Part shown: positions 1 through 6,780 of the stretch, one piece after another
How the letters are laid out: the number at the start of each line of letters is the position of its first letter
Position numbering within the stretch: position 1 is the stretch's first letter
Origin: Roseburia faecis
GTDB lineage: Bacteria; Bacillota; Clostridia; Lachnospirales; Lachnospiraceae
Assembly: GCF_001406815.1 (NCBI RefSeq)
Contig: NZ_CVRR01000005.1
Span: forward strand, 372,001-436,000
Direction of reading: 5' to 3'
DNA length: 64,000 bases
Program-made: the position numbers and the translations under genes
Notes under the pieces: generated by a model
The model's input: the letters and a program-made list of their open reading frames with translations, nothing else
Databases searched by the model: none
What the model was told of the DNA's origin: nothing

Positions 1-862
1 GGCAGATGCACGGAGCAGTGATACTTGAAGTAATCATATGCCCATTGTCACGGTTTTCTGCCTCAAATCCGGAAGCACCTCCGAATACAAAAGATCCATG
101 ATTCGTCTGATGGCCGTAGAAATCCGCATCTGCGGTACCAAGCATCTGTGGAAACATCTTTGGCTCAGCCTCCGTAACCAGTGCCTCGATCAGCTCTTTG
201 CGCATCGGGATGTCAATGCCGACACTCGCTGCAATCGAACGGCTTTCGTATCCGGATGCCAGTACAATGGTTTCTCCTTCATACACATTTTCTGCGGTTA
301 CCACACGTCTGGCTTTTCCTTTGATCTTCTGGATCTCGAGCACATCCTCACCTGTGATAAACTCTGCGCCAAGCTCTCTGGCTCTCTTGTAAAAACCGAG
401 GGTTGCAACGAGCGGATTGGCATGTCCGTCGGTCGGGCACCAGCTGGCAACCGTAATCTCATCGCTTAAGTATGGGTTGATCTCACGCACTTCTTTTCCA
501 TCGATCATCCGCACATCCAGTCCCAGTGCAACGGCACGGTCCGTCAGTCCCTGTAAGATTTCTTTATGCTTTGCTGTCTTTCCGAGACGAAGGTTTCCTT
601 CTTTATGGTATTCCACATCCACACCGAGTTCTTCGGACAGTGTCGGCCACATGTGTTCCACGGCATACATGGCAAGCGGAAGTTCTCTTGGATCACGTCC
701 GGACTGTCTTACACCGCCTCCGTTTCTTGAGGAACCACCGTTTCCGATATAATCGCTTTTTTCGAGTACGATCACGGAAACCCCTTCTTTTGCCAGATAA
801 TAAGCTGTTGCGCATCCGATGATTCCACCACCGATAATTACTACTTCCGCATTATTCTTCAT
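1..862 (-). CDS. DAO-family FAD oxidoreductase subunit, C-terminus outside window
   Basis: Only the N-terminal ~287 residues are inside the window; the gene runs off the left edge. The protein opens with a Rossmann FAD-binding motif (VVIIGGGIIGCATAYYLA), followed by LEKSDYIGNGGSSRNGGGVR, the pattern of D-amino acid oxidase / sarcosine oxidase beta-type flavoproteins. It overlaps the upstream BFD-type gene by 11 bp and is the last visible gene of a four-gene minus-strand operon with two further iron-sulfur proteins and an FAD/NAD oxidoreductase. Such gene sets (HcnABC, opine oxidase, L-proline or hydroxyproline dehydrogenase, heterotetrameric sarcosine oxidase) oxidise an amino or imino acid and pass electrons to the partner subunits. 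The substrate cannot be told from sequence. A GlpA-like glycerol-3-phosphate dehydrogenase is a less likely alternative. Confidence 0.8.
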   Translation of the reverse strand, partial: MKNNAEVVIIGGGIIGCATAYYLAKEGVSVIVLEKSDYIGNGGSSRNGGGVRQSGRDPRELPLAMYAVEHMWPTLSEELGVDVEYHKEGNLRLGKTAKHKEILQGLTDRAVALGLDVRMIDGKEVREINPYLSDEITVASWCPTDGHANPLVATLGFYKRARELGAEFITGEDVLEIQKIKGKARRVVTAENVYEGETIVLASGYESRSIAASVGIDIPMRKELIEALVTEAEPKMFPQMLGTADADFYGHQTNHGSFVFGGASGFEAENRDNGHMITSSITAPCIC

Positions 863-1193
863 CTTCCTCGCCCTCCTTTGCCTCTGCCGCAAACACGCGC
901 ATCTCGATCGGACGCATCGGTGCCCGGGATGTTGCCGGTTCCAGTTCTGCCGGGGATACGTTCAGTTCTCTTGCCACGATTCCTTTGACCAGCTTTGCAC
1001 AGGTCTGTCCCTGACAGAGTCCCATGCCGGTTCTTAAATACCGGCGGATCTCCGTCAGTGTGAACATTCCATCGTGCACCGCTTTGCGAATTTCCCCTTT
1101 GGTTACTTCCTCGCACCGGCAGATGATCATATCGTCATCCGGTCCCGGTACGAAAGGTCCGATATCTCTTGATCTATCATTAATCTCATGCAT
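852..1193 (-). CDS. BFD-like [2Fe-2S] binding subunit
   Basis: A 113-residue protein with the BFD-type [2Fe-2S] cysteine pattern: Cys25-x-Cys27 (IICRCEEVT) and Cys60-x4-Cys65 (GMGLCQGQTC). In relatives this domain is either a separate small subunit, as here, or is fused to the larger oxidoreductase. The start has a good ribosome binding site (AGGAGG, 8 nt upstream). The C-terminus ends in an acidic tail (EGEEDEE). The 11-bp overlap with the next gene and 21-bp gap from the previous one indicate co-transcription and translational coupling. Its role is probably electron transfer between the two flavin subunits of the same dehydrogenase. Confidence 0.8.
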   Translation of the reverse strand: MHEINDRSRDIGPFVPGPDDDMIICRCEEVTKGEIRKAVHDGMFTLTEIRRYLRTGMGLCQGQTCAKLVKGIVARELNVSPAELEPATSRAPMRPIEMRVFAAEAKEGEEDEE

Positions 1194-1214
1194 AATTTTT
1201 TCCTCCTCTGTGAA

Positions 1215-2798
1215 TCAGGCTTCTGCCTTACGATAAAATCTGGCCTTCATTGCCATATCTGCCGGCACCTTAATCGTCAGCAGATTCGTGTGGTCAAATG
1301 CCTTCGATGTCCTGACGGATACCACTTCCGCCTCACAGATTTTTTCACCGCTCCGGCTCATTCCGTATCCCTTTTCTCCCTTTTCCGGAAGTGGAAGGAA
1401 TTCATATGGAAGCGTCACGGTTGCAAATCCCGGCTCATACGTTTCATCGACTAAGAAGATTGCCTGTCCGGAGCAGGATGCCACGCACATACCGCATCCG
1501 ATGCAATCCACATCCGGATCTACCACCGGAAGGGAGGTAATATTTTCTCCAATCCTGATGCAATGCTTCGGGCATGCATCCTGACATGGGTTACACGGAA
1601 TGTTCTGTGTACATTCCATCACCGGATGAACACCGACTTTGTGTGTCACGCCCGGGAAGCGTTCGATTTCATCATCTGCAACATATCCTTTTTTCAGAAG
1701 ATTCATGGAAATATCGATTCCTTCTTCTGTCTTCTCGATAAGTTTTCCACGATTCTTTGGAGCAAACATGCCCTGACGCAGTCCGTCAAGTGCATCCTCC
1801 TGTTCTTTTACCTTTGTCTTTAATTCTTCCTCATCCATATATCCCAGGTAATGGGCAGCTGCGATTCCTGCGATACGTCCCTCGATCATGGCAGAGCTGG
1901 CTTCCTCGATCCCCGATACATCGCCTGCTACGAAAATTCCCTTAATTGAGGTTTCGCCATATGCATCACAGATCGGAACCTGTCCGCCACGCTTTGGATT
2001 GTCTTCCATCTCGCAGCCCGCCATTTTCAACAGCTGCGACATAGGAGAAAGTCCGACTGCCAGACAGATCGTATCCACATCGAAATGCTTTTCGGTTCCC
2101 GGAATGAACTGGAAGTGGTCATCCACTTCTGCAATCGTAACACCAGTCACATACTCCTCGCCCTCTGCTTTTACAATAGTATGGGAAAGATAAAACGGAA
2201 CACCGGTTCGTGCAACCTTTGCTGCATGGACTCCGTACCCACCGACACGGGGTGCTGCATCAACCAGTGCAACCACATCACAGCCGCACTGCATCAGCTG
2301 GAAGGATACGACCAGACCGACATTTCCGGAACCAAGCATCAGAATTTTGTTTCCCGGTTTTACCCCGTGCAGATTCATCATCGTCTGTGCGGCTCCTGCG
2401 CCGATGACTCCCGGAAGATTCCAGCCCTCAAAGGTAACCATATTTTCAGCGGCTCCTGTAGCAATGATTATGGAATCTCCTTTGTAGTGATGAACCTCAT
2501 CTTTGATCCTTACCACAATTTCTTTATCCAGATACATGCCGATAACGGTTGCATTCAGCACAACTTTCACACCGGCATCCGCTGCTTCCTGCAACAGCTG
2601 CTGTCCGATCACAAAACCTCTGACTTTTGCCTTATGTTCCTTTGATCCAAAGAATTTATGGATCTGCTTAAACAGCTGTCCACCCGGCTTCTCATTTTCA
2701 TCAAATACTACAACTTTCAGTCCCCGCTTTGCTGCCTCAACTGCTGCAGACAATCCGGATGGACCGGCTCCTACGATAATCAGATCATAACGCTTCAT
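1215..2798 (-). CDS. FAD/NAD-dependent oxidoreductase with two [4Fe-4S] motifs
   Basis: This 527-residue protein has an N-terminal FAD-binding GxGxxG (IIVGAGPSGLSAA), a second Rossmann motif (ILMLGSGNVGLV) at about residue 152, the ATG-type FAD motif (IFVAGDVSGIEEA) near 292, and then a ferredoxin-like insertion with two cysteine clusters (about residues 396-413 and 432-442, including CIGCGMCVASC). It matches the large (alpha-like) subunit of HcnB/opine oxidase/proline dehydrogenase complexes, with the additional 4Fe-4S domain seen in anaerobes. I chose the ATG at 2798, which has GGGGAG 8 nt upstream, over a GTG nine bases earlier that would sit on the ribosome binding site. It lies between the [2Fe-2S] ferredoxin gene and the BFD gene. 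Confidence 0.82.
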   Translation of the reverse strand: MKRYDLIIVGAGPSGLSAAVEAAKRGLKVVVFDENEKPGGQLFKQIHKFFGSKEHKAKVRGFVIGQQLLQEAADAGVKVVLNATVIGMYLDKEIVVRIKDEVHHYKGDSIIIATGAAENMVTFEGWNLPGVIGAGAAQTMMNLHGVKPGNKILMLGSGNVGLVVSFQLMQCGCDVVALVDAAPRVGGYGVHAAKVARTGVPFYLSHTIVKAEGEEYVTGVTIAEVDDHFQFIPGTEKHFDVDTICLAVGLSPMSQLLKMAGCEMEDNPKRGGQVPICDAYGETSIKGIFVAGDVSGIEEASSAMIEGRIAGIAAAHYLGYMDEEELKTKVKEQEDALDGLRQGMFAPKNRGKLIEKTEEGIDISMNLLKKGYVADDEIERFPGVTHKVGVHPVMECTQNIPCNPCQDACPKHCIRIGENITSLPVVDPDVDCIGCGMCVASCSGQAIFLVDETYEPGFATVTLPYEFLPLPEKGEKGYGMSRSGEKICEAEVVSVRTSKAFDHTNLLTIKVPADMAMKARFYRKAEA

Positions 2799-2813
2799 AT
2801 TACTCACTCCCCT

Positions 2814-3140
2814 CTACTGTTCTTCAAACGGTTTATCCGATACGCCGTACTGTGTCTGGACTTTCATGCCCTCTGCAAGCGGTGTCATGCAGGTGCGGAC
2901 ATTTGGTTTTCCATCCACGACCATCACGCAGTCGGTGCATCTTCCGATCGCACAGAAGATTCCTCTCGGTTTGTGTTCCTTTTTGGTATAACGGTGAACC
3001 ATCACGCCTGCGGCTTTTAATGCTGCGGCAATTGGCTCTCCTTCGTATCCCTGTAATTCTTTACCGTCATAGGTGAATGTAACCAGTTTCCCTTTCTGCT
3101 GTTCTCCAAGGATTGGATGTTCTGAAATTCTGCTGCTCAT
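2814..3140 (-). CDS. (2Fe-2S)-binding ferredoxin-like subunit
   Basis: A 108-residue protein with Cys63-x4-Cys68-x2-Cys71 and Cys84 (CAIGRCTDC, RTC), the arrangement of the Fer2_4 domain found at the N-terminus of sarcosine oxidase alpha and in HcnA. It is the first gene of the four-gene operon, preceded by a strong ribosome binding site (GGAAGGAG, 5 nt). Together with the next gene it makes up what is a single alpha subunit in tetrameric sarcosine oxidase. It should carry electrons out of the flavin centres. Confidence 0.82.
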   Translation of the reverse strand: MSSRISEHPILGEQQKGKLVTFTYDGKELQGYEGEPIAAALKAAGVMVHRYTKKEHKPRGIFCAIGRCTDCVMVVDGKPNVRTCMTPLAEGMKVQTQYGVSDKPFEEQ

Positions 3141-3189
3141 ATAACTCCTTCCTTTCTATGTGTAATCATGTATGGTTTCCGTGAAAATC

Positions 3190-3220
3190 AAAAAGACGCC
3201 TATGATTTCTCATAGACGCC
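3190..3220 (-). terminator. Hairpin plus U-run in the leader of the oxidoreductase operon
   Basis: On the minus strand an 11-bp stem (GGCGTCTATGA / TCATAGGCGTC, two G-U pairs) closes a GAAA tetraloop and is followed directly by TTTTT. It lies about 50 nt before the start of the ferredoxin gene, so it is either the end of an upstream transcript or an attenuator in the operon leader. The repeat elements just upstream would be part of that leader. Confidence 0.6.
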
Positions 3221-3226
3221 TTTGTC

Positions 3227-3360
3227 TAATGCGGTGCCCCGTAAGGGGTATCGCCTTCGTACATCGCTTCCGCGTGAGCGGAACTCTCATGCGATGTGCT
3301 CCTTATTACGGTGCCCCGTAAGGGGTATCGCCTGCGGTACATCTCCGATGTATCGCCCTC
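3227..3360. repeat. Two-copy palindromic intergenic repeat
   Basis: The 23-bp unit GGTGCCCCGTAAGGGGTATC... occurs twice (about 3232 and 3311), each copy with a CCCC/GGGG mini-hairpin core. The stretch between and after them folds as further hairpins (GTACATCGC/GCGATGTGC and GTACATC/GATGTAT). I recognise no known riboswitch in it. It resembles dispersed palindromic intergenic repeats of Lachnospiraceae, but a structured leader for the downstream operon is also possible because an attenuator-like hairpin follows. Confidence 0.55.
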
Positions 3361-3452
3361 CATTATGTTTTTTCCAAGAACCAATTACTTTTCTTAACTT
3401 GTCCTTATCATACCCTCTCTCCCAACACATGTATTGTAAAAAACGATACAAC

Positions 3453-3487
3453 AAAAAAGAAGCTGTGCATTCATGCAACAGCTTCCT
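3453..3487 (-). terminator. Rho-independent terminator of thrH
   Basis: On the minus strand AAGCTGTTGCAT and ATGCACAGCTT pair (one bulged base) and are followed by TTTTTT. It sits about 25 bp after the thrH stop codon. Confidence 0.8.
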
Positions 3488-3510
3488 TCTTTGTTTTCAT
3501 CTCCGACAAA

Positions 3511-4116
3511 TTATCCTTCAATCACTTTTTTGATTGCTGCAAACAGCTCATCGTACGTCTCATATGCAGGAATATCCGGATACTCAGCCTTGATCGCATC
3601 GGTACTCTTAAATAAGAACCCCGCCTTGCTGGCCTGGATCATGCCAAGATCATTGTGACTGTCTCCGCTAGCGATGGTATCATAACCGATGGACTGTAAT
3701 GCCTTGACGGTTGTGTACTTGGACTTCTCACAGCGCATCTTAAAGCCCGTGATCTCTCCGTTATCGGCAACTTCAAGCGAGTTGCAGAAAATTGTCGGGT
3801 ATCCGAGTTTTTTCATAAGCGGACCTGCAAACTGGGAAAACGTATCACTGATGATAATCACCTGTGTCATGGCACGCAGTTTATCCAAAAATTCCTTTGC
3901 GCCCGGAATCGGATCGATCTTTGCGATGGTCTCCTGAATCTCTTTGAGTCCAAGACCGTGCTCCTTTAAAATTCCGATACGGTATTTCATAAGCTTATCA
4001 TAATCCGGCTCATCCCTGGTTGTTCTCTTTAATTCCGGAATGCCGGTCTCTTCTGCAAATGCGATCCAGATTTCCGGTACCAGTACACCTTCTAAGTCCA
4101 AGCAAACAATTTCCAT
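3511..4116 (-). CDS. thrH: ThrH-type phosphoserine phosphatase / homoserine phosphotransferase
   Basis: A 201-residue HAD-superfamily protein. It begins MEIVCLDLEGVLVPEIW, with the nucleophile-type DLE motif (Asp7, Glu9) typical of ThrH rather than the DxD of SerB, then IIISDTFSQF (motif II) and GDSHNDLGMI (motif IV). ThrH hydrolyses phosphoserine and can transfer the phosphate to homoserine, linking serine and threonine synthesis. The ATG at 4116 is chosen because GGAGG lies 8 nt upstream; an in-frame ATG 15 bases earlier overlaps that site. The gene is monocistronic with its own terminator. Confidence 0.9.
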   Translation of the reverse strand: MEIVCLDLEGVLVPEIWIAFAEETGIPELKRTTRDEPDYDKLMKYRIGILKEHGLGLKEIQETIAKIDPIPGAKEFLDKLRAMTQVIIISDTFSQFAGPLMKKLGYPTIFCNSLEVADNGEITGFKMRCEKSKYTTVKALQSIGYDTIASGDSHNDLGMIQASKAGFLFKSTDAIKAEYPDIPAYETYDELFAAIKKVIEG

Positions 4117-4225
4117 TTTTTCTTCCTCCATGTGAAAATAAATATACTACTATTCCGATTTAGTTCCATTGTAATGAATTCGGCAGTCCCTGTCTAGTAC
4201 CAAAAGGAGATTCCTATTGATTGAT

Positions 4226-4266
4226 AAAAACAAGAGACCACAAATTATTTCTGTGATCCCTTGTTT
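4226..4266 (-). terminator. Terminator of the Abi gene
   Basis: On the minus strand ACAAGGGATCACAG pairs imperfectly with TTGTGGTCTCTTGT and is followed by TTTTTATC, immediately after the Abi stop codon. Confidence 0.7.
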
Positions 4267-4268
4267 GT

Positions 4269-5183
4269 CTATCTTTCCAACTGCTCATACCAGTCTTGTG
4301 GAAACCCTATATGTTTTAACGATATGTCATCCTCATATTCTTCTATTACAGCCCTTAATTCTGTCATAACCTTGCTATTCCATTCTTTCTTATCGGGATA
4401 CAATCGTTTAAGAACTAATATCTGGGAAAATAATTTTCTATTTTGTGGTGCTACAGATTCCTTTGGCATTTTAGGTAATGCCGTAAATGACCAATAATAT
4501 AACCTTGAATAATGAGCACATCTATTTCTTAAGTCAGTAATACAACGTAACCAGCTTTTTAAACACGCTACTGATGTATCATATATCTCTTTTGCTATAT
4601 ATTTCTGATCGCCCGATTGTAAATCCGCATAAAAATAAGATAGCATCCCCATCGAAAAGAATTCGATAATTACCCATATCGGAAATTTTCCATCATATTT
4701 TTCCTTATGATGCTTAACAACTAAACTGTTTTTATTTTCCTCTATGCAAACATTCAGTAGTTTTCTAAATTTATCATGATTGTGTTTTTTATTATAAATA
4801 CTCTTATCCATGTACCCCAAAGATCCATAGACATGTCCACAGTAATAAGCAAGTTGTGTTCTTAAATGTAATTCAATTCTCTCTATACAATTAAACAGTA
4901 CTCCTCGTAATTTACTATCAAACTTATAAATTCGTTGAATTCTATTAAAACTTATATCTGCAAAATATGTTCCATTCTTTTTTCTAAACGGAAGAAAATA
5001 AGCAGATAAACGATAATAGTTTGCCTGCTTTAAAAAACTGATACATTCCGTATCATTATTCACTATAAAGCCTTTTTCTTTGATAAGTTCCACTTGCTGT
5101 TCATAGGTTTTCGGCTGTTTTATAATTTGATAATCATGCCCTGCTTTACTATGATTTTCCCGTACACCATCGCTTATATCCAC
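4269..5183 (-). CDS. Abi_2 (AbiD/AbiF-like) abortive infection protein
   Basis: A 304-residue protein of the Abi_2 family. It has the N-terminal YEQQVELIKEKGFIV and YYRLSAYFLPFR blocks, the central FDSKLRGVLFNCIERIELHLR block and the C-terminal DLRNRCAHYSRLYYW block, whose RNRCAH is a HEPN-type Rx4-6H ribonuclease motif. Family members arrest phage-infected cells. The likely start is GTG at 5183 with GGGAG 8 nt upstream; a TTG 15 bases earlier has no separate binding site. Base composition is clearly AT-richer than the flanking metabolic genes, so the gene was probably acquired. A short structured RNA with its own promoter precedes it, as reported for AbiF systems, and may act as the antitoxin or regulator. 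No other defence gene adjoins it. Confidence 0.88.
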   Translation of the reverse strand: MDISDGVRENHSKAGHDYQIIKQPKTYEQQVELIKEKGFIVNNDTECISFLKQANYYRLSAYFLPFRKKNGTYFADISFNRIQRIYKFDSKLRGVLFNCIERIELHLRTQLAYYCGHVYGSLGYMDKSIYNKKHNHDKFRKLLNVCIEENKNSLVVKHHKEKYDGKFPIWVIIEFFSMGMLSYFYADLQSGDQKYIAKEIYDTSVACLKSWLRCITDLRNRCAHYSRLYYWSFTALPKMPKESVAPQNRKLFSQILVLKRLYPDKKEWNSKVMTELRAVIEEYEDDISLKHIGFPQDWYEQLER

Positions 5184-5201
5184 TATTATTTCTCCCAAAA
5201 T

Positions 5202-5258
5202 AAAAATGTCTCCCCATGGGACACATCACTTACGTGAGAGGTGTGGGGAGTCCTGTTG
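5202..5258 (-). ncRNA. Candidate abiF-like small RNA before the Abi gene
   Basis: On the minus strand an outer stem CTCCCC/GGGGAG (5210-5250) encloses an inner stem ACAC...TCAC-GTAA-GTGA...TGTGT and is followed by ACATTTTTATTTT. The RNA would therefore be about 50 nt with its own terminator, starting a few bases after a promoter at 5264-5292. It ends just before the Abi ribosome binding site. abiF RNAs upstream of Abi_2 genes are established; the match to that family is my inference from position and fold, not from a covariance search. Confidence 0.55.
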
Positions 5259-5263
5259 ATATT

Positions 5264-5292
5264 ATAATATGCTATTTCTATAAAAATCGCAA
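5264..5292 (-). promoter_or_regulatory. Promoter of the small RNA / Abi gene
   Basis: TTGCGA (5287-5292) and TATTAT (5264-5269) are separated by 17 bp on the minus strand, placing the start near 5256, directly before the hairpin RNA. Confidence 0.55.
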
Positions 5293-5337
5293 CCATTTTT
5301 TAATTTATTTTTTCTGTCTAAATACAATCGTTACTCT

Positions 5338-6657
5338 TCACTTCTGTTGTGCCATAAATCTTCGGTAAAAGAACACCCCCACCAGCGTGGTAAGAACTTC
5401 CGTCACCGGAAAAGTAAACCAGAAATAATTAAGTCCCAGACGGGAAAACAAATATCCAAGCGGTACAAACAGAATCATCGTGCGCACGACGGTAAGAAGC
5501 GAACTTTTGACTGCTGCACCAACCGCCTGAAAAAATACCAGAAAAATCAGGGAAGTAACCATCGGGATAAAACTGATTCCCACAAAATGAAACCCAACGG
5601 TTCCAATCGCAATCACCTGTGGATCACTTGTAAATACCCGAAGCATCTGTCCAGGAATCAGATTGAAAACTAACGTCCCGATAAACATCAGCCCCATGCC
5701 TCCCACAAGCGAAGTGGACAATGTTTTCTTACAGCGATCCATCTGCCCCGAAGCATAATTGTAGCTGATCACCGGTACAATACAGGTCTGCAGTGCCCCC
5801 AGCGGAATAAAGAAAAATGACTGCCACTTGTAATAAAGTCCCAGTGCCGTAACTGCCTGATCGGAAAAGGTTGCAAGAATCAGATTCAGTCCGAGAATAT
5901 AAAAGGTATATGCCGACTGCATAAGGATATTCGGAATTCCAAGTTTATAAATAAAACAGATATCCCGCGGATACACCGAAAGCGGTGGAGACTTGCGAAA
6001 CCCTTTTTTCATTACAATAAGAGCCGCTACAATCTGTCCCACAACAGTTGCGATGGCAGCTCCGGCAATCCCAAGTTTCGGAAGCCCGAACAGTCCAAAA
6101 ATAAATAACGGGTCCAGCGCGATATTAACCAGTGCCCCCACAATCTGTGCGATCATCGGTGTCTTCATATCCCCATTTGCCTGTAAAATCTTTGTCCAGA
6201 TACTTTCGGTAAACAATCCAATGCTGAATACGCAGACGATCCGGCCGTATACAATCACATCCTTTATGACTTCCGGGGAATCCGTAGACATCCGTGCATA
6301 TGCCGGCATAAAAAAGAAACAGACTGCCGCAAAAAGCACCCACAATGCCAGCGTAAGCGGTGTTCCGATTCCTCCATATTCATTTGCTTTTTTCTCATCA
6401 TGCACACCCAGATAATGTGCCATTGCCGTATTGATCCCGACTCCCGTTCCTACAGCAATGGCAATCATAAGAAGCTGCAATGGATAAATAATGGAAAGTG
6501 CCGTCAGTCCACTCTCCGAATATTTTCCGACAAATAAACTGTCTACGATGTTATAAAGCGCCTGGATCAGCTGGGCGAGCATGACCGGAGGTGCAATCTT
6601 GAGCAGAATCCTGCTGACTTTTTCTGTTCCAAAAAAGTTGCTGTCTGATGTATTCAT
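5338..6657 (-). CDS. MATE-family multidrug/Na+ antiporter
   Basis: A 439-residue protein with about 12 hydrophobic segments and two MatE domains (KIAPPVMLAQLIQALYNIVD at the start; the second half begins near KLGIPNILMQSAYTFYI). MATE proteins export cationic drugs or metabolites in exchange for Na+ or H+. I place the start at ATG 6657; the longer in-frame extension would read through the promoter and an inverted repeat. Substrate unknown. The gene is alone on its transcript and probably controlled by the palindrome at 6663-6702. Confidence 0.88.
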   Translation of the reverse strand: MNTSDSNFFGTEKVSRILLKIAPPVMLAQLIQALYNIVDSLFVGKYSESGLTALSIIYPLQLLMIAIAVGTGVGINTAMAHYLGVHDEKKANEYGGIGTPLTLALWVLFAAVCFFFMPAYARMSTDSPEVIKDVIVYGRIVCVFSIGLFTESIWTKILQANGDMKTPMIAQIVGALVNIALDPLFIFGLFGLPKLGIAGAAIATVVGQIVAALIVMKKGFRKSPPLSVYPRDICFIYKLGIPNILMQSAYTFYILGLNLILATFSDQAVTALGLYYKWQSFFFIPLGALQTCIVPVISYNYASGQMDRCKKTLSTSLVGGMGLMFIGTLVFNLIPGQMLRVFTSDPQVIAIGTVGFHFVGISFIPMVTSLIFLVFFQAVGAAVKSSLLTVVRTMILFVPLGYLFSRLGLNYFWFTFPVTEVLTTLVGVFFYRRFMAQQK

Positions 6658-6662
6658 AAAAC

Positions 6663-6702
6663 AAAATCCCCTGTGAAAATTCGTATTTCCACAGGGGATT
6701 TT
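6663..6702. promoter_or_regulatory. Perfect 13-bp inverted repeat over the MATE -10 and RBS
   Basis: AAAATCCCCTGTG (6663-6675) and CACAGGGGATTTT (6690-6702) are perfect reverse complements 14 bp apart. On the minus strand the upstream arm overlaps the -10 element and the downstream arm contains AGGGGA, the only Shine-Dalgarno-like sequence before the MATE start. It can therefore be a repressor operator or an RNA hairpin that hides the ribosome binding site. Confidence 0.7.
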
Positions 6703-6726
6703 ACGCCCGAAAATCATACAAGTCAA
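6698..6726 (-). promoter_or_regulatory. MATE gene promoter
   Basis: TTGACT (6721-6726) and TAAAAT (6698-6703) with a 17-bp spacer on the minus strand. The -10 lies inside the inverted repeat. Confidence 0.65.
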
Positions 6727-6780
6727 TCTGTTTTTCCCATCCATTTACACCAGCCTGGGATGCTTTTTCTTTTCAAAAAT

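Noticed and set aside
3222-3533. Plus-strand open frame of 103 codons over the intergenic repeat
   Set aside because: Its content is the translation of the palindromic repeats and the thrH terminator; no start signal.
6658-6744. 29-codon N-terminal extension of the MATE protein
   Set aside because: It translates the promoter and the inverted repeat; the family N-terminus begins at the ATG at 6657.
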